This document shows positions 54,128-61,966 of a DNA stretch of 64,000 nucleotides, piece by piece. Numbering within the stretch: the stretch's first letter is position 1; the number at the start of each line of letters is the position of its first letter. Made by a program: the position numbers and the translations under genes. Source of the DNA: Pelagicoccus enzymogenes (GTDB taxonomy: Bacteria; Verrucomicrobiota; Verrucomicrobiia; Opitutales; Opitutaceae); assembly GCF_014803405.1 (NCBI RefSeq), contig NZ_JACYFG010000007.1, positions 124,001 through 188,000 on the forward strand, given 5' to 3'. The notes below the pieces were generated by a model that did no database searches, was not told where the DNA came from, and worked only from the letters and a program-made list of their open reading frames with translations.

Positions 54128-56266
54128 CTACCACTGTTCGCCGGGGTGTCCGGGGACGTGGTAGAGTTCGAAGTTCTTGTAGTGTTCGAGCGGATACTCA
54201 GGCGCGTTCACGCCAGCGGGGTAAGGACGCTGGCTGAAGGTGTGAAAGTACGCTAGGCAAGCGTCCTTGTAGAACTTGGCGTCCTCCAGCTGCCGCTTGA
54301 GCAGAGCGGCGACCCGGGCGTGGCGCTGGGCGTCGATGCTGCCTTGCAAGCTATCCCATTGCTGGCCCATCTCGGCAACGCGGTCCACGCCGCTCTGATA
54401 GGTGAGGCAAAGCTCGTTCCAAAGCGTTTTGCCGGACTTCATTTCGTAGTCCCAGTCGAGGTGGTGAAACCAAAGCAGGTACTTGTCTTCGATGCTTTCT
54501 GGCGTGCCCCACTTTTCCACTACCTCGGGAGCGTATTGGCCGAGAGCGTCGCTGCCGGTAGCGGTGCGGTCGAAGCCGATTCCGTCCTCGGAGGCGTTAT
54601 GGTAGTAGGTGGAGGTCCAGTCGGGCCGTCCTTGGTCGTGCCAGGGGCCTGGGCCGTAGTGGTGGCCAGGATACATGATGTGGTGCAGGCCGAGAGGCAT
54701 GGAGTAGTCGACGACGGTTTGATGGGATTCAAGCAGCATCTCTTCGATGGTGGCAACGACGTCAGGGGCGTTGCCGAATGTCATGCGAGTCCACTCGTCG
54801 GCGATTTCTTGGGAGCTGAGCTGATGGTCCCAAGCGAGGCGTCCGAAGGCGTACCAGTTGGAGGCTCCCATCGGATGCCCGGTCCAGTTGCGTTCGTTGC
54901 CGATGTTGGCGACGCCCGCAATGGCGGTGAGCTCGTGCCCGAACACGCTGCCGTCTACGACCTTTGCCACGGTCGAGCCAGCTCCGCGAGCGAAGGTGTC
55001 GGCTTCCAGCGTTTCTTCCCACATGGGAGCGAGGTAGACGAGATGGATGTCACCTCCCATGTATTCTTGGGTGATTTGGAGCTCGAGGGTGTGGGGCGTC
55101 TCGGGAGTGGCGCCAAAAAGCGGGTGAAAAGGCTCGCGGGGCATGAAGTCGATGGCCCCGTTTTTCGTTTGGATGGAAACGTTGGGCTCGAACTGTCCGT
55201 CCAGCTGCGTGAATTCGGTGTAGGCCTGCTTGTGTCGGTCTTCTTTGATTTCGAAGTCGTAGACGAAGGCCCGCCACATGACGAAACCGCCGTGAGGAGC
55301 GAGGGCGCGGGCGAGCAAGTTGGCGCCTTCGGCATGGTCGCGGCCGTAGGACTGAGGACCGGGCTGGCCTTCGGAGTTGGCCTTTACCACGAAGCCGCCA
55401 AAGTCGGGTACGTAGGTGTAGATTTCGTTTATCTTGTCGGTCCACCATTCAATGACCGCAGGGTCGAGCGGATCGGCTGTCTCGAGGCCGCCGATTTCGA
55501 CGGGAGCGCTGAAACGAGCTGTCAGGTAAACTTGGATACCATAAGGGCGGAAGGTATCGGCGAGGGCTGCAACCTTTTCGAGAAATTGGGGACGCAAAAC
55601 GGTGGCGTTGGAATTGACGTTGGTGAGAACGGTGCCGTTGATGCCCACGGAGGCGCAGGCTCGCGCGTAGTCGTGGTAGTACGGCTCGACGTAGTAGGGC
55701 AGGTCGAACCAATTGAAGATGGATGCGCCCGCCATGGAGCGTTCCACGGTGCGGGTGAGGTTGTCCCAGTGGTTGAGCAAGCGGTGGTCGACCTTGGGGC
55801 TCGTTTCCACGTGCAGGTTTTCGAGCGGTCGCTGTGTTTGCAATTGTCTTAGGAAAGCGAATACACCGTAGAGTACGCCTTGGTCCGTGTTGGCGGCGAT
55901 GACTAGGTTTTTCTTGTGACGCGTCAGCAAGTACCCTTCTTCGCCGAGTCCGGAAAGGTCGAGCTTGAGTTTGGCGATGTGCTTGGCGTCGCCGGTGCCG
56001 ACCAGCAGTGTGGCGCCGGTGCGCTTTAGCTCGCCCCCGAGGAGGCCCTCGAGTCCGCGTTCCAGTTCGGCGAGGGCGATCTTCGCGGTGTCGCTCGTGG
56101 CCACGGCCTCGATGGGGCCAATGGAGCTCCGGTAGCTTTTTGCTAGGGAAGCGTCGGCGATGGGCTCGTAACGAAGCCACAAGCGGTAACCGTCCTCTGC
56201 AAGAGCGGAGGCGGCTAGGCCGAGGCTGAAGATTAGGAGGGCAATGGGTAGGCGTATAGGTCGCAT
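54128..56266 (-). CDS. alpha-glucuronidase, GH67
   Basis: 712 residues, full length for GH67, with a signal peptide (LPIALLIFSLGLAASALA). The chain shows a GH67 N-terminal beta domain, then LLNHWDNLTRTVERSMAG, a barrel region with FVVKANSEGQPGPQSYG, and FEPNVSIQTKNGAIDFMPRE, which carry the acidic catalytic residues. It removes 4-O-methylglucuronic acid from the non-reducing end of xylo-oligosaccharides. Behind its start comes the GPH sugar symporter, and the pair reads as a glucuronoxylan unit. Export is predicted, so it acts in the periplasm. Confidence 0.93.
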   Translation of the reverse strand: MRPIRLPIALLIFSLGLAASALAEDGYRLWLRYEPIADASLAKSYRSSIGPIEAVATSDTAKIALAELERGLEGLLGGELKRTGATLLVGTGDAKHIAKLKLDLSGLGEEGYLLTRHKKNLVIAANTDQGVLYGVFAFLRQLQTQRPLENLHVETSPKVDHRLLNHWDNLTRTVERSMAGASIFNWFDLPYYVEPYYHDYARACASVGINGTVLTNVNSNATVLRPQFLEKVAALADTFRPYGIQVYLTARFSAPVEIGGLETADPLDPAVIEWWTDKINEIYTYVPDFGGFVVKANSEGQPGPQSYGRDHAEGANLLARALAPHGGFVMWRAFVYDFEIKEDRHKQAYTEFTQLDGQFEPNVSIQTKNGAIDFMPREPFHPLFGATPETPHTLELQITQEYMGGDIHLVYLAPMWEETLEADTFARGAGSTVAKVVDGSVFGHELTAIAGVANIGNERNWTGHPMGASNWYAFGRLAWDHQLSSQEIADEWTRMTFGNAPDVVATIEEMLLESHQTVVDYSMPLGLHHIMYPGHHYGPGPWHDQGRPDWTSTYYHNASEDGIGFDRTATGSDALGQYAPEVVEKWGTPESIEDKYLLWFHHLDWDYEMKSGKTLWNELCLTYQSGVDRVAEMGQQWDSLQGSIDAQRHARVAALLKRQLEDAKFYKDACLAYFHTFSQRPYPAGVNAPEYPLEHYKNFELYHVPGHPGEQW

Positions 56267-56278
56267 AGCGAAATGGGG

Positions 56279-57772
56279 TTAAGCATCTTGGGTACTGTGG
56301 CGTAGCTTGAGCTCTTCTTCCATGGTGTGGGCGACCTTTTTGGTGATCGGGTAGAAGAGCATGAAGAGCACGCCGACTCCGAAGAATCCGCCCGAGTAGA
56401 AACCGAGCAGCTTGCGGATCCCGAGCTGCACTTCCGGTTGGCTTGCAGTTTCGGGAGTGTATCCATACATGGCGAGGAGCCATCCGGCGAGCGCTCCGCC
56501 GATGCCGAGGCCAGCCTTGAGCGCGAAAACCATGCCTGCAAAAACGAAGCCGGTGGAACGACGTCCGTGTTTCCATTCTCCGTAGTCAGCGGTATCCGCG
56601 ATCATGGCCCACAGGAGCGGAATGGTTGGACCGTAGGACATGCTCGTCAGCAAGGTGAGCAGGAGAATCATTGAGATATCCTCAGGGCCGATGAAAAAGT
56701 AGAGGGATTGGAACATCGCAGCGAGTGCGAGGCCAACGGTAAACACCGCTTTTTTGCCGAAGAGGCGGGCCAGCGGCTTGGCGGCAAGTACCCCGATAAT
56801 GCTCACCAGGCTTCCTATCATGTTGAAGAGGCTGAATCCGACAGACGTAGGGCTTGCCTCGGGCGTGATGATCAAACCGAATAGGTCGAGTATCCAAAAT
56901 CCAATACCTTGGTTTTGCAGGGCTTCGGGAGTCGCCACCAGTCCAAGGCTATCGATGAAGGCCCGCAGGGCGTCGGGGTCGAGATAATATTTCGCGTGCA
57001 CGTATCCAGCATTTCCGCGCAAGGCGAGGGTGATGAATACGAAGAGTGTCATGCCGAACATGGCGAGCCAAGGGCGGTTCTTAAGGATGTCGCGGAAGTC
57101 TTGCGTGAGGTCCGGCTTTTGGTTCTTGGGTGGCTGGACGCGTTCCTTGACGCTGAAGAAGGAGATGACGAAGAAGATGATGGAGGTGACGGCCATGATC
57201 CCGATGGTCAAGGACCAGCCCTTCGCGTCGTCGCCGTCGCCCAACTTGTCGACGAGCGGCAAGGTGAAGCCTTGCACGAAGAATGCGGCTACCATGGCGG
57301 CGAAGAAGCGGTAGCTGGAAACGCTGGTGCGTTCGATGCCGTCGCTCGTCATCACTCCGTTGAGGGCCGAGTAGGGCACGTTGTTCATGGTGTAGGCCAT
57401 CATGAGCACGGTGTAGGTGATGGCGGCGTACCAGAGGCGACCGCTGTCGCTCATTCCCTCAGGCACGGTGAAGGCGACCCAGAAGAGCAGGGCGAAGGGG
57501 ATGGCGGACCAGAGCAGCCAAGGGCGGAACTTGCCCCAGCGGGTATTGGTGCGGTCCGCGATATAACCCATGATGGGGTCGGTGATGGCGTCGCTGAAGC
57601 GGACCAGCAAAAGCATCGTTCCCATGGCGGCGGCGCTGATTCCCATGACGTCGACGTAGAACGCAGTAGGGAAGACGATGAACATCTGGAAAATGAAGTT
57701 CGCGGAGGCGTCTCCGAGGCTGTACCCAGCTTTTTCGCGAAAGCTTAGTTTGGTCGAGGCGTTGGTACTCAT
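56279..57772 (-). CDS. glycoside-pentoside-hexuronide cation symporter (MFS, XynB/MelB type)
   Basis: 497 residues with twelve predicted membrane helices. SFREKAGYSLGDASANFIFQ at the start, DAITDPIMGYIADRTNTRWGK after helix 2 (the GPH signature), and similar features in the second half (LLTSMSYGPTIPLLWAMIAD, ADYGEWKHGRRSTG) are typical. It couples Na+ or H+ entry to uptake of xylosides or glucuronides. It precedes the GH67 gene by 12 bases on the same strand, so import and cleavage are linked; because GH67 is exported, the symporter may take up the freed xylo-oligosaccharides or glucuronate. Confidence 0.92.
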   Translation of the reverse strand: MSTNASTKLSFREKAGYSLGDASANFIFQMFIVFPTAFYVDVMGISAAAMGTMLLLVRFSDAITDPIMGYIADRTNTRWGKFRPWLLWSAIPFALLFWVAFTVPEGMSDSGRLWYAAITYTVLMMAYTMNNVPYSALNGVMTSDGIERTSVSSYRFFAAMVAAFFVQGFTLPLVDKLGDGDDAKGWSLTIGIMAVTSIIFFVISFFSVKERVQPPKNQKPDLTQDFRDILKNRPWLAMFGMTLFVFITLALRGNAGYVHAKYYLDPDALRAFIDSLGLVATPEALQNQGIGFWILDLFGLIITPEASPTSVGFSLFNMIGSLVSIIGVLAAKPLARLFGKKAVFTVGLALAAMFQSLYFFIGPEDISMILLLTLLTSMSYGPTIPLLWAMIADTADYGEWKHGRRSTGFVFAGMVFALKAGLGIGGALAGWLLAMYGYTPETASQPEVQLGIRKLLGFYSGGFFGVGVLFMLFYPITKKVAHTMEEELKLRHSTQDA

Positions 57773-58068
57773 AGGTTTACAGGGGTGAGCGGAAGGGGCG
57801 TTCTGGGGCGAAGTATGAACTGTCCTAGGTTTCTAGGCTTTGTGAGGGACATTGTTGTTAGCCTCTGGGGTGGGAAAGCTGAAACTCGCCACGATCCTAG
57901 CTAAGGCTGGTCTTTCTATATGGCAAATTTGCGCCGAAAAAAACGGCGCGGGGTTTGCTTTGGCGGGAGGGCTCCCTCGGGGGTCATTATTTACTATTTT
58001 GCCTTTGTGTAGTTCCCTAGAAAGGTCCTAGAAGGAGCCTTTCATTATCAACCACTTTTGAATTGAAA
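57773..58068. other. divergent intergenic region before glycogen phosphorylase
   Basis: 296 bases between the divergent symporter and glycogen phosphorylase genes. GCGCCG (57931-57936) and CGGCGC (57944-57949) pair over a seven-A spacer, a possible operator or hairpin. No convincing promoter motif or regulator site was recognised. Confidence 0.35.
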
Positions 58069-60564
58069 ATGAGTACTGTTGCAAAAAAGAAGCCGGCCGC
58101 GAAAAAGGCCGCCAAGAAATCCGCAGCTTCCGCCCCGGGCGACATGAAGCAAGCGATCCTCGACCACCTCAAGTACACTCTTGCGCACAATCCGTCGGCT
58201 GCGACGAAGCGCGACTGGTGGACCTGTATTTCCCTCGCCGTGCGCGACCGGATCGTGGACAACATGATCCAGACGCAGCAAACCCACTTCCAGAAGAACG
58301 TCCGCCGCTGCTACTACCTCTCCATGGAGTACTTGATGGGCCGGATGCTGGTGAACAACATGTACAGCGCCGGCGTCTACGACGAGGCTCGCGCCGCCGT
58401 CGAGGAGCTCGGCGTGGATTGGAATGCGATCGTGGAAGAGGAGCTCGACATGGGACTGGGCAACGGTGGTCTCGGTCGACTTGCTGCCTGTTTCCTGGAC
58501 TCGCTTGCGACCCTCGACTTGCCAGCGATCGGTTACGGGATCTACTACGAATTTGGCCTCTTCAAGCAGGCTTTCCAGAACGGCCACCAAATCGAGAAGC
58601 CCGACAGCTGGAAGATGTTCGGCACCCCGTGGGACATCGTTCGTCCTGAGTACACGCAGACGCTCAAGGTCTACGGACGCGTAGAAACCCAGTTCGACGA
58701 GAAGGGGGATCCGCGTCCTGTTTGGGTCGATACCAAGACCATCCAAGGCGTGCCTTACGACATTCCCATTGCCGGTTACGACACGAAGACCGTCAATTTC
58801 CTGCGTCTTTGGTCGTCGCGTTCCTCCGAGGAATTCGACTTGGACGAGTTCAACAAGGGAGACTACGTGGAGGCGATCCGCGAGAAGGCGATCGGCGAAA
58901 CGATCTCGAAGGTCCTGTATCCAAACGACAAGACGGAGAACGGGAAGGAGCTGCGCCTCGTGCAGCAGTACTTCTTCGTCTCTTGCTCGCTGCACGACAT
59001 CATCCGTCGCTACTTCAAGAACAACGAGAGCTGGGACGGATTTGCCGACAAGGTGGCGATCCAGCTCAACGACACGCACCCGGCTATCGGCGTTGCAGAA
59101 CTCATGCGTATCTTGGTCGACGAGCATCAGCTCTCCTGGGACAAGGCTTGGGAGATCAGCACCAAAACCTTTGCCTACACCAACCACACGCTACTCCCGG
59201 AAGCGCTCGAGAAGTGGAGCGTTCCGCTCTTCGAGAAGGTCTTGCCGCGCCACCTCGAAATCATCTTCGAGATCAACCGCCGCTTGATGGAAACCATCGA
59301 AGACCGTTGGCCGGGCGACAACTGGATGAAGCGCGATCTCTCCCTCATCGAGGAAGGCCATCCCAAGATGGTGAGAATGGCTCACCTCGCGGTGGTGGGA
59401 AGCCATACGGTGAATGGCGTTGCTGCAATTCACTCAGAACTGCTCAAAACCGTGCTTTTCCCGAGCTTCAACGCCCTGTATCCAAATAAATTTACCAACA
59501 TGACCAACGGTATCACGCCGCGCCGTTGGTTGTTGGCCTGCAATCCGAAGCTCTCCAAGTTGATTGACAGTAAGAAGATCCCCTCGGATTGGCCGAAGAA
59601 CCTCGATGCGCTGCGTGGGCTGGAAAAATACGCTGACGACGCGGATTTCCAGGACTCGTATATGAAAATCAAATACGAGAACAAGGTCGAGCTCGCTAAG
59701 ACGATCAAGGAACTGTGCCACGTAGAGGTGGATCCCAACGCCTTGTTCGACGTGCAGATCAAGCGTTTGCACGAATACAAGCGCCAGCACCTCAATCTGC
59801 TGCATATCCTCACGCTCTACCGCCGCTTGCTGCACAACCCCGATTTGGACATAGCTCCGCGCGTGTTCGTCTTCGGCGCCAAGGCCGCTCCGGGATACGA
59901 GCTGGCCAAGCGAATCATCAAGGCTATCAATTCGGTGGGCAAGGTCATCAACGCGGACGAGCGTATCAAGGGTAAGCTCAAGGTTGTCTTCCTGCCGAAC
60001 TACCGCGTCTCCCTAGCGGCCAAGATCATTCCAGCCGCCGACCTTTCCGAACAGATCTCCACCGCGGGCAAGGAAGCATCCGGCACGGGCAACATGAAGT
60101 TGGCTTTGAACGGGGCCTTGACCATCGGCACGCTCGACGGAGCGAACATCGAGATCGGCGAGGAAGTGGGCGACGACAACATTTTCATCTTCGGCTTGAA
60201 CGTCGACGAGGTTCAGGCGCTCGACGTGAAAGGCTACGATCCGTTCTCCTACTACCACGCCGACGAAGAACTCAAGGCGGTGGTCGATTGGATTGGTTCT
60301 AGCTACTTTACGCCGGACGAACCGGATGTGTTGAAGCCCGTTCGCGACAGCATGCTGGACGGAGGGGACCCCTTCAAGGCGTTGGCCGACTATCGCGCCT
60401 ACATCGAATGCCAAGACCGCGTGGGCGAGGCATTTAAGGACAAGAAGCTCTGGGCCCGTATGGCGATCCTCAATACCGCTCGCGTTGGCAAGTTCTCTAC
60501 GGACCGGACCATCGGGCAGTACGCTTCCGAGATCTGGAACCTGCCTCCGGTTGAGGTCAAGTAG
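58069..60564 (+). CDS. glgP: glycogen/maltodextrin phosphorylase (GT35) with lysine-rich N-terminal tail
   Basis: 831 residues. The PLP lysine is Lys677 in [33 protein letters not shown] and [20 protein letters not shown] are family signatures. It degrades glycogen or maltodextrin with phosphate to glucose-1-phosphate, alongside MalQ. The first ~20 residues ([19 protein letters not shown]) are a Lys/Ala tail unlike usual GlgP starts, which begin a few residues before the [10 protein letters not shown] region. The ATG at 58069 is chosen over a TTG two codons earlier. The tail may bind nucleic acid or acidic partners, or be an oddity of translation start. Confidence 0.93.
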   Translation: MSTVAKKKPAAKKAAKKSAASAPGDMKQAILDHLKYTLAHNPSAATKRDWWTCISLAVRDRIVDNMIQTQQTHFQKNVRRCYYLSMEYLMGRMLVNNMYSAGVYDEARAAVEELGVDWNAIVEEELDMGLGNGGLGRLAACFLDSLATLDLPAIGYGIYYEFGLFKQAFQNGHQIEKPDSWKMFGTPWDIVRPEYTQTLKVYGRVETQFDEKGDPRPVWVDTKTIQGVPYDIPIAGYDTKTVNFLRLWSSRSSEEFDLDEFNKGDYVEAIREKAIGETISKVLYPNDKTENGKELRLVQQYFFVSCSLHDIIRRYFKNNESWDGFADKVAIQLNDTHPAIGVAELMRILVDEHQLSWDKAWEISTKTFAYTNHTLLPEALEKWSVPLFEKVLPRHLEIIFEINRRLMETIEDRWPGDNWMKRDLSLIEEGHPKMVRMAHLAVVGSHTVNGVAAIHSELLKTVLFPSFNALYPNKFTNMTNGITPRRWLLACNPKLSKLIDSKKIPSDWPKNLDALRGLEKYADDADFQDSYMKIKYENKVELAKTIKELCHVEVDPNALFDVQIKRLHEYKRQHLNLLHILTLYRRLLHNPDLDIAPRVFVFGAKAAPGYELAKRIIKAINSVGKVINADERIKGKLKVVFLPNYRVSLAAKIIPAADLSEQISTAGKEASGTGNMKLALNGALTIGTLDGANIEIGEEVGDDNIFIFGLNVDEVQALDVKGYDPFSYYHADEELKAVVDWIGSSYFTPDEPDVLKPVRDSMLDGGDPFKALADYRAYIECQDRVGEAFKDKKLWARMAILNTARVGKFSTDRTIGQYASEIWNLPPVEVK

Positions 60565-60589
60565 CGCATCGCGCCGCTGACACTTTCCG

Positions 60590-60617
60590 AGCCGCCCCTC
60601 GTCCGGGGCGGCTTTTT
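60590..60617 (+). terminator. intrinsic terminator of glycogen phosphorylase
   Basis: AGCCGCCCC (60590-60598) pairs with GGGGCGGCT (60605-60613) over a 6-base loop, followed by T5. Confidence 0.9.
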
Positions 60618-60653
60618 CGTGGGTAGCGACTGGGAAAGCGGGCTTGCGCGAAA

Positions 60654-60682
60654 GCGGACCGGGTGGAACCGGTCCCTCCAGA
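60654..60682. repeat. 29-base dispersed repeat, copy 2
   Basis: Same unit as 54088-54116 with one base different (GGACCGGGTGGMACCGGTCC core). Both copies sit just after a terminator. Confidence 0.7.
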
Positions 60683-60844
60683 GCCTGCTCAAGCGGAGGC
60701 TTCCCGCTTTGTCCTCCTTCGGTATCGGGGAAGCATCGAAGGCCTTGCAAAAGGAGGCTTGGCATGCAGGAGGTTCGGCGCATCGTTTTCACTTGTAGTT
60801 ACCGAAGGCGACTCAGGTCGCTGACCGCCCCGAAATCAGACTGT

Positions 60845-61957
60845 ATGAACCTAACTAGACGCTTTTTCGCCACGCTCGGCTTCCTCTCTCTCGCAATTGC
60901 CAGCACCTTGCCGGCCCAAGACCGCCCGGTCATTTCCCAGCAGCTCGACGGCTTCTTGACGCCTACCGCTGCAGTTTTCAGCCCGGATGGGCGCTACCTT
61001 TTCGTGGTCAACCATGCTCAGGGCGAAGCGGGCACGCTTCGCAGCCAGAGCTTCATCAGCAAGCTGGCGGTCGATGCGGACGGCAAAGTGAGCGTGAACA
61101 ACATGCGATTTATCAGGAACTTAACTGCTCCGATCGATCTCGACTTTTCGCCAATCCGCTTTGGCAGCATCCCCAAGGGTGCCATTTTCTTAGCGGTCGG
61201 TACTCCGCTGGTGCAAGACGAGGCCGGACGTCCCATGCGCGATCTCGCCAGAGTTATGGTAGGGCTGATCGTGCTGGATCCAAACACGGGACGGGAAATA
61301 AAGTCGATCGACCTAGGCCCCAACAGCAGGATTCGACTCAAGGACGAGCTTTCTTTGCTTTCCCCCTCCAGCATTTGCTTCGACGACGAGGGCAACCTCT
61401 ACATCGGTGAATCTGGAGTAGGCGGACACATGTTCGAGCGCAAGCAGATCGGCCGCCCGGGAATTTGGCGCATCGAAGCCGCTGAATTGGAGAACCTCCT
61501 TTCCGAGCGGGCTCCCAAGAAGGCGGAGCTGATTCGCACCACCAGTCTCCCGACGGACATGACTTTCCGCGCTAAGGAGGACATGCTCTATTTCGTAACC
61601 AACCACACCCAAGGGCGACCGAGTGGCTCTGTTTTCCGCATCAGCTCCGGACAGTACCAAGGCATCTCTTCCATGCAGACGATCGTGCGGGATTTGAGCG
61701 CCTTGACCGGGATTCAGATCATGCCGAAGGGCAGGGTCCTGTTGGCCGGCAACTCGGGAGAGCTAATGTTTCCCAAGGGCAAGCGCGACACGCGCCCCTT
61801 GCGTTTCCGTCCGCGGCACGAGTTTTCCTCTCCCGGAAAGATCGCCCTCATGGAGCTCAAGAGCGGGAACATCGTAATCGCCGTTCCAGAGCAAAGCAGT
61901 GAGGAGTCGGGAGGACGCGGCCAGCGAATCAGCATCGTAACCCTTCCTTCCGAGTAG
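60845..61957 (+). CDS. secreted beta-propeller protein, SMP-30/NHL-like
   Basis: 370 residues from the ATG at 60845; earlier in-frame starts reach into the repeat and are unlikely. A signal peptide (RRFFATLGFLSLAIASTLPA) precedes repeats such as TPTAAVFSPDGRYLFVVNH, PSSICFDDEGNLYIGESGV and PTDMTFRAKEDMLYFVTNH, spaced as blades of a six-bladed propeller. The family is mixed: gluconolactonases, streptogramin lyase and scaffold proteins all share this fold. Metal ligands for a lactonase are not certain. It is followed after 9 bases by the M16 peptidase. Confidence 0.75.
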   Translation: MNLTRRFFATLGFLSLAIASTLPAQDRPVISQQLDGFLTPTAAVFSPDGRYLFVVNHAQGEAGTLRSQSFISKLAVDADGKVSVNNMRFIRNLTAPIDLDFSPIRFGSIPKGAIFLAVGTPLVQDEAGRPMRDLARVMVGLIVLDPNTGREIKSIDLGPNSRIRLKDELSLLSPSSICFDDEGNLYIGESGVGGHMFERKQIGRPGIWRIEAAELENLLSERAPKKAELIRTTSLPTDMTFRAKEDMLYFVTNHTQGRPSGSVFRISSGQYQGISSMQTIVRDLSALTGIQIMPKGRVLLAGNSGELMFPKGKRDTRPLRFRPRHEFSSPGKIALMELKSGNIVIAVPEQSSEESGGRGQRISIVTLPSE

Positions 61958-61966
61958 GCTTAGAAA

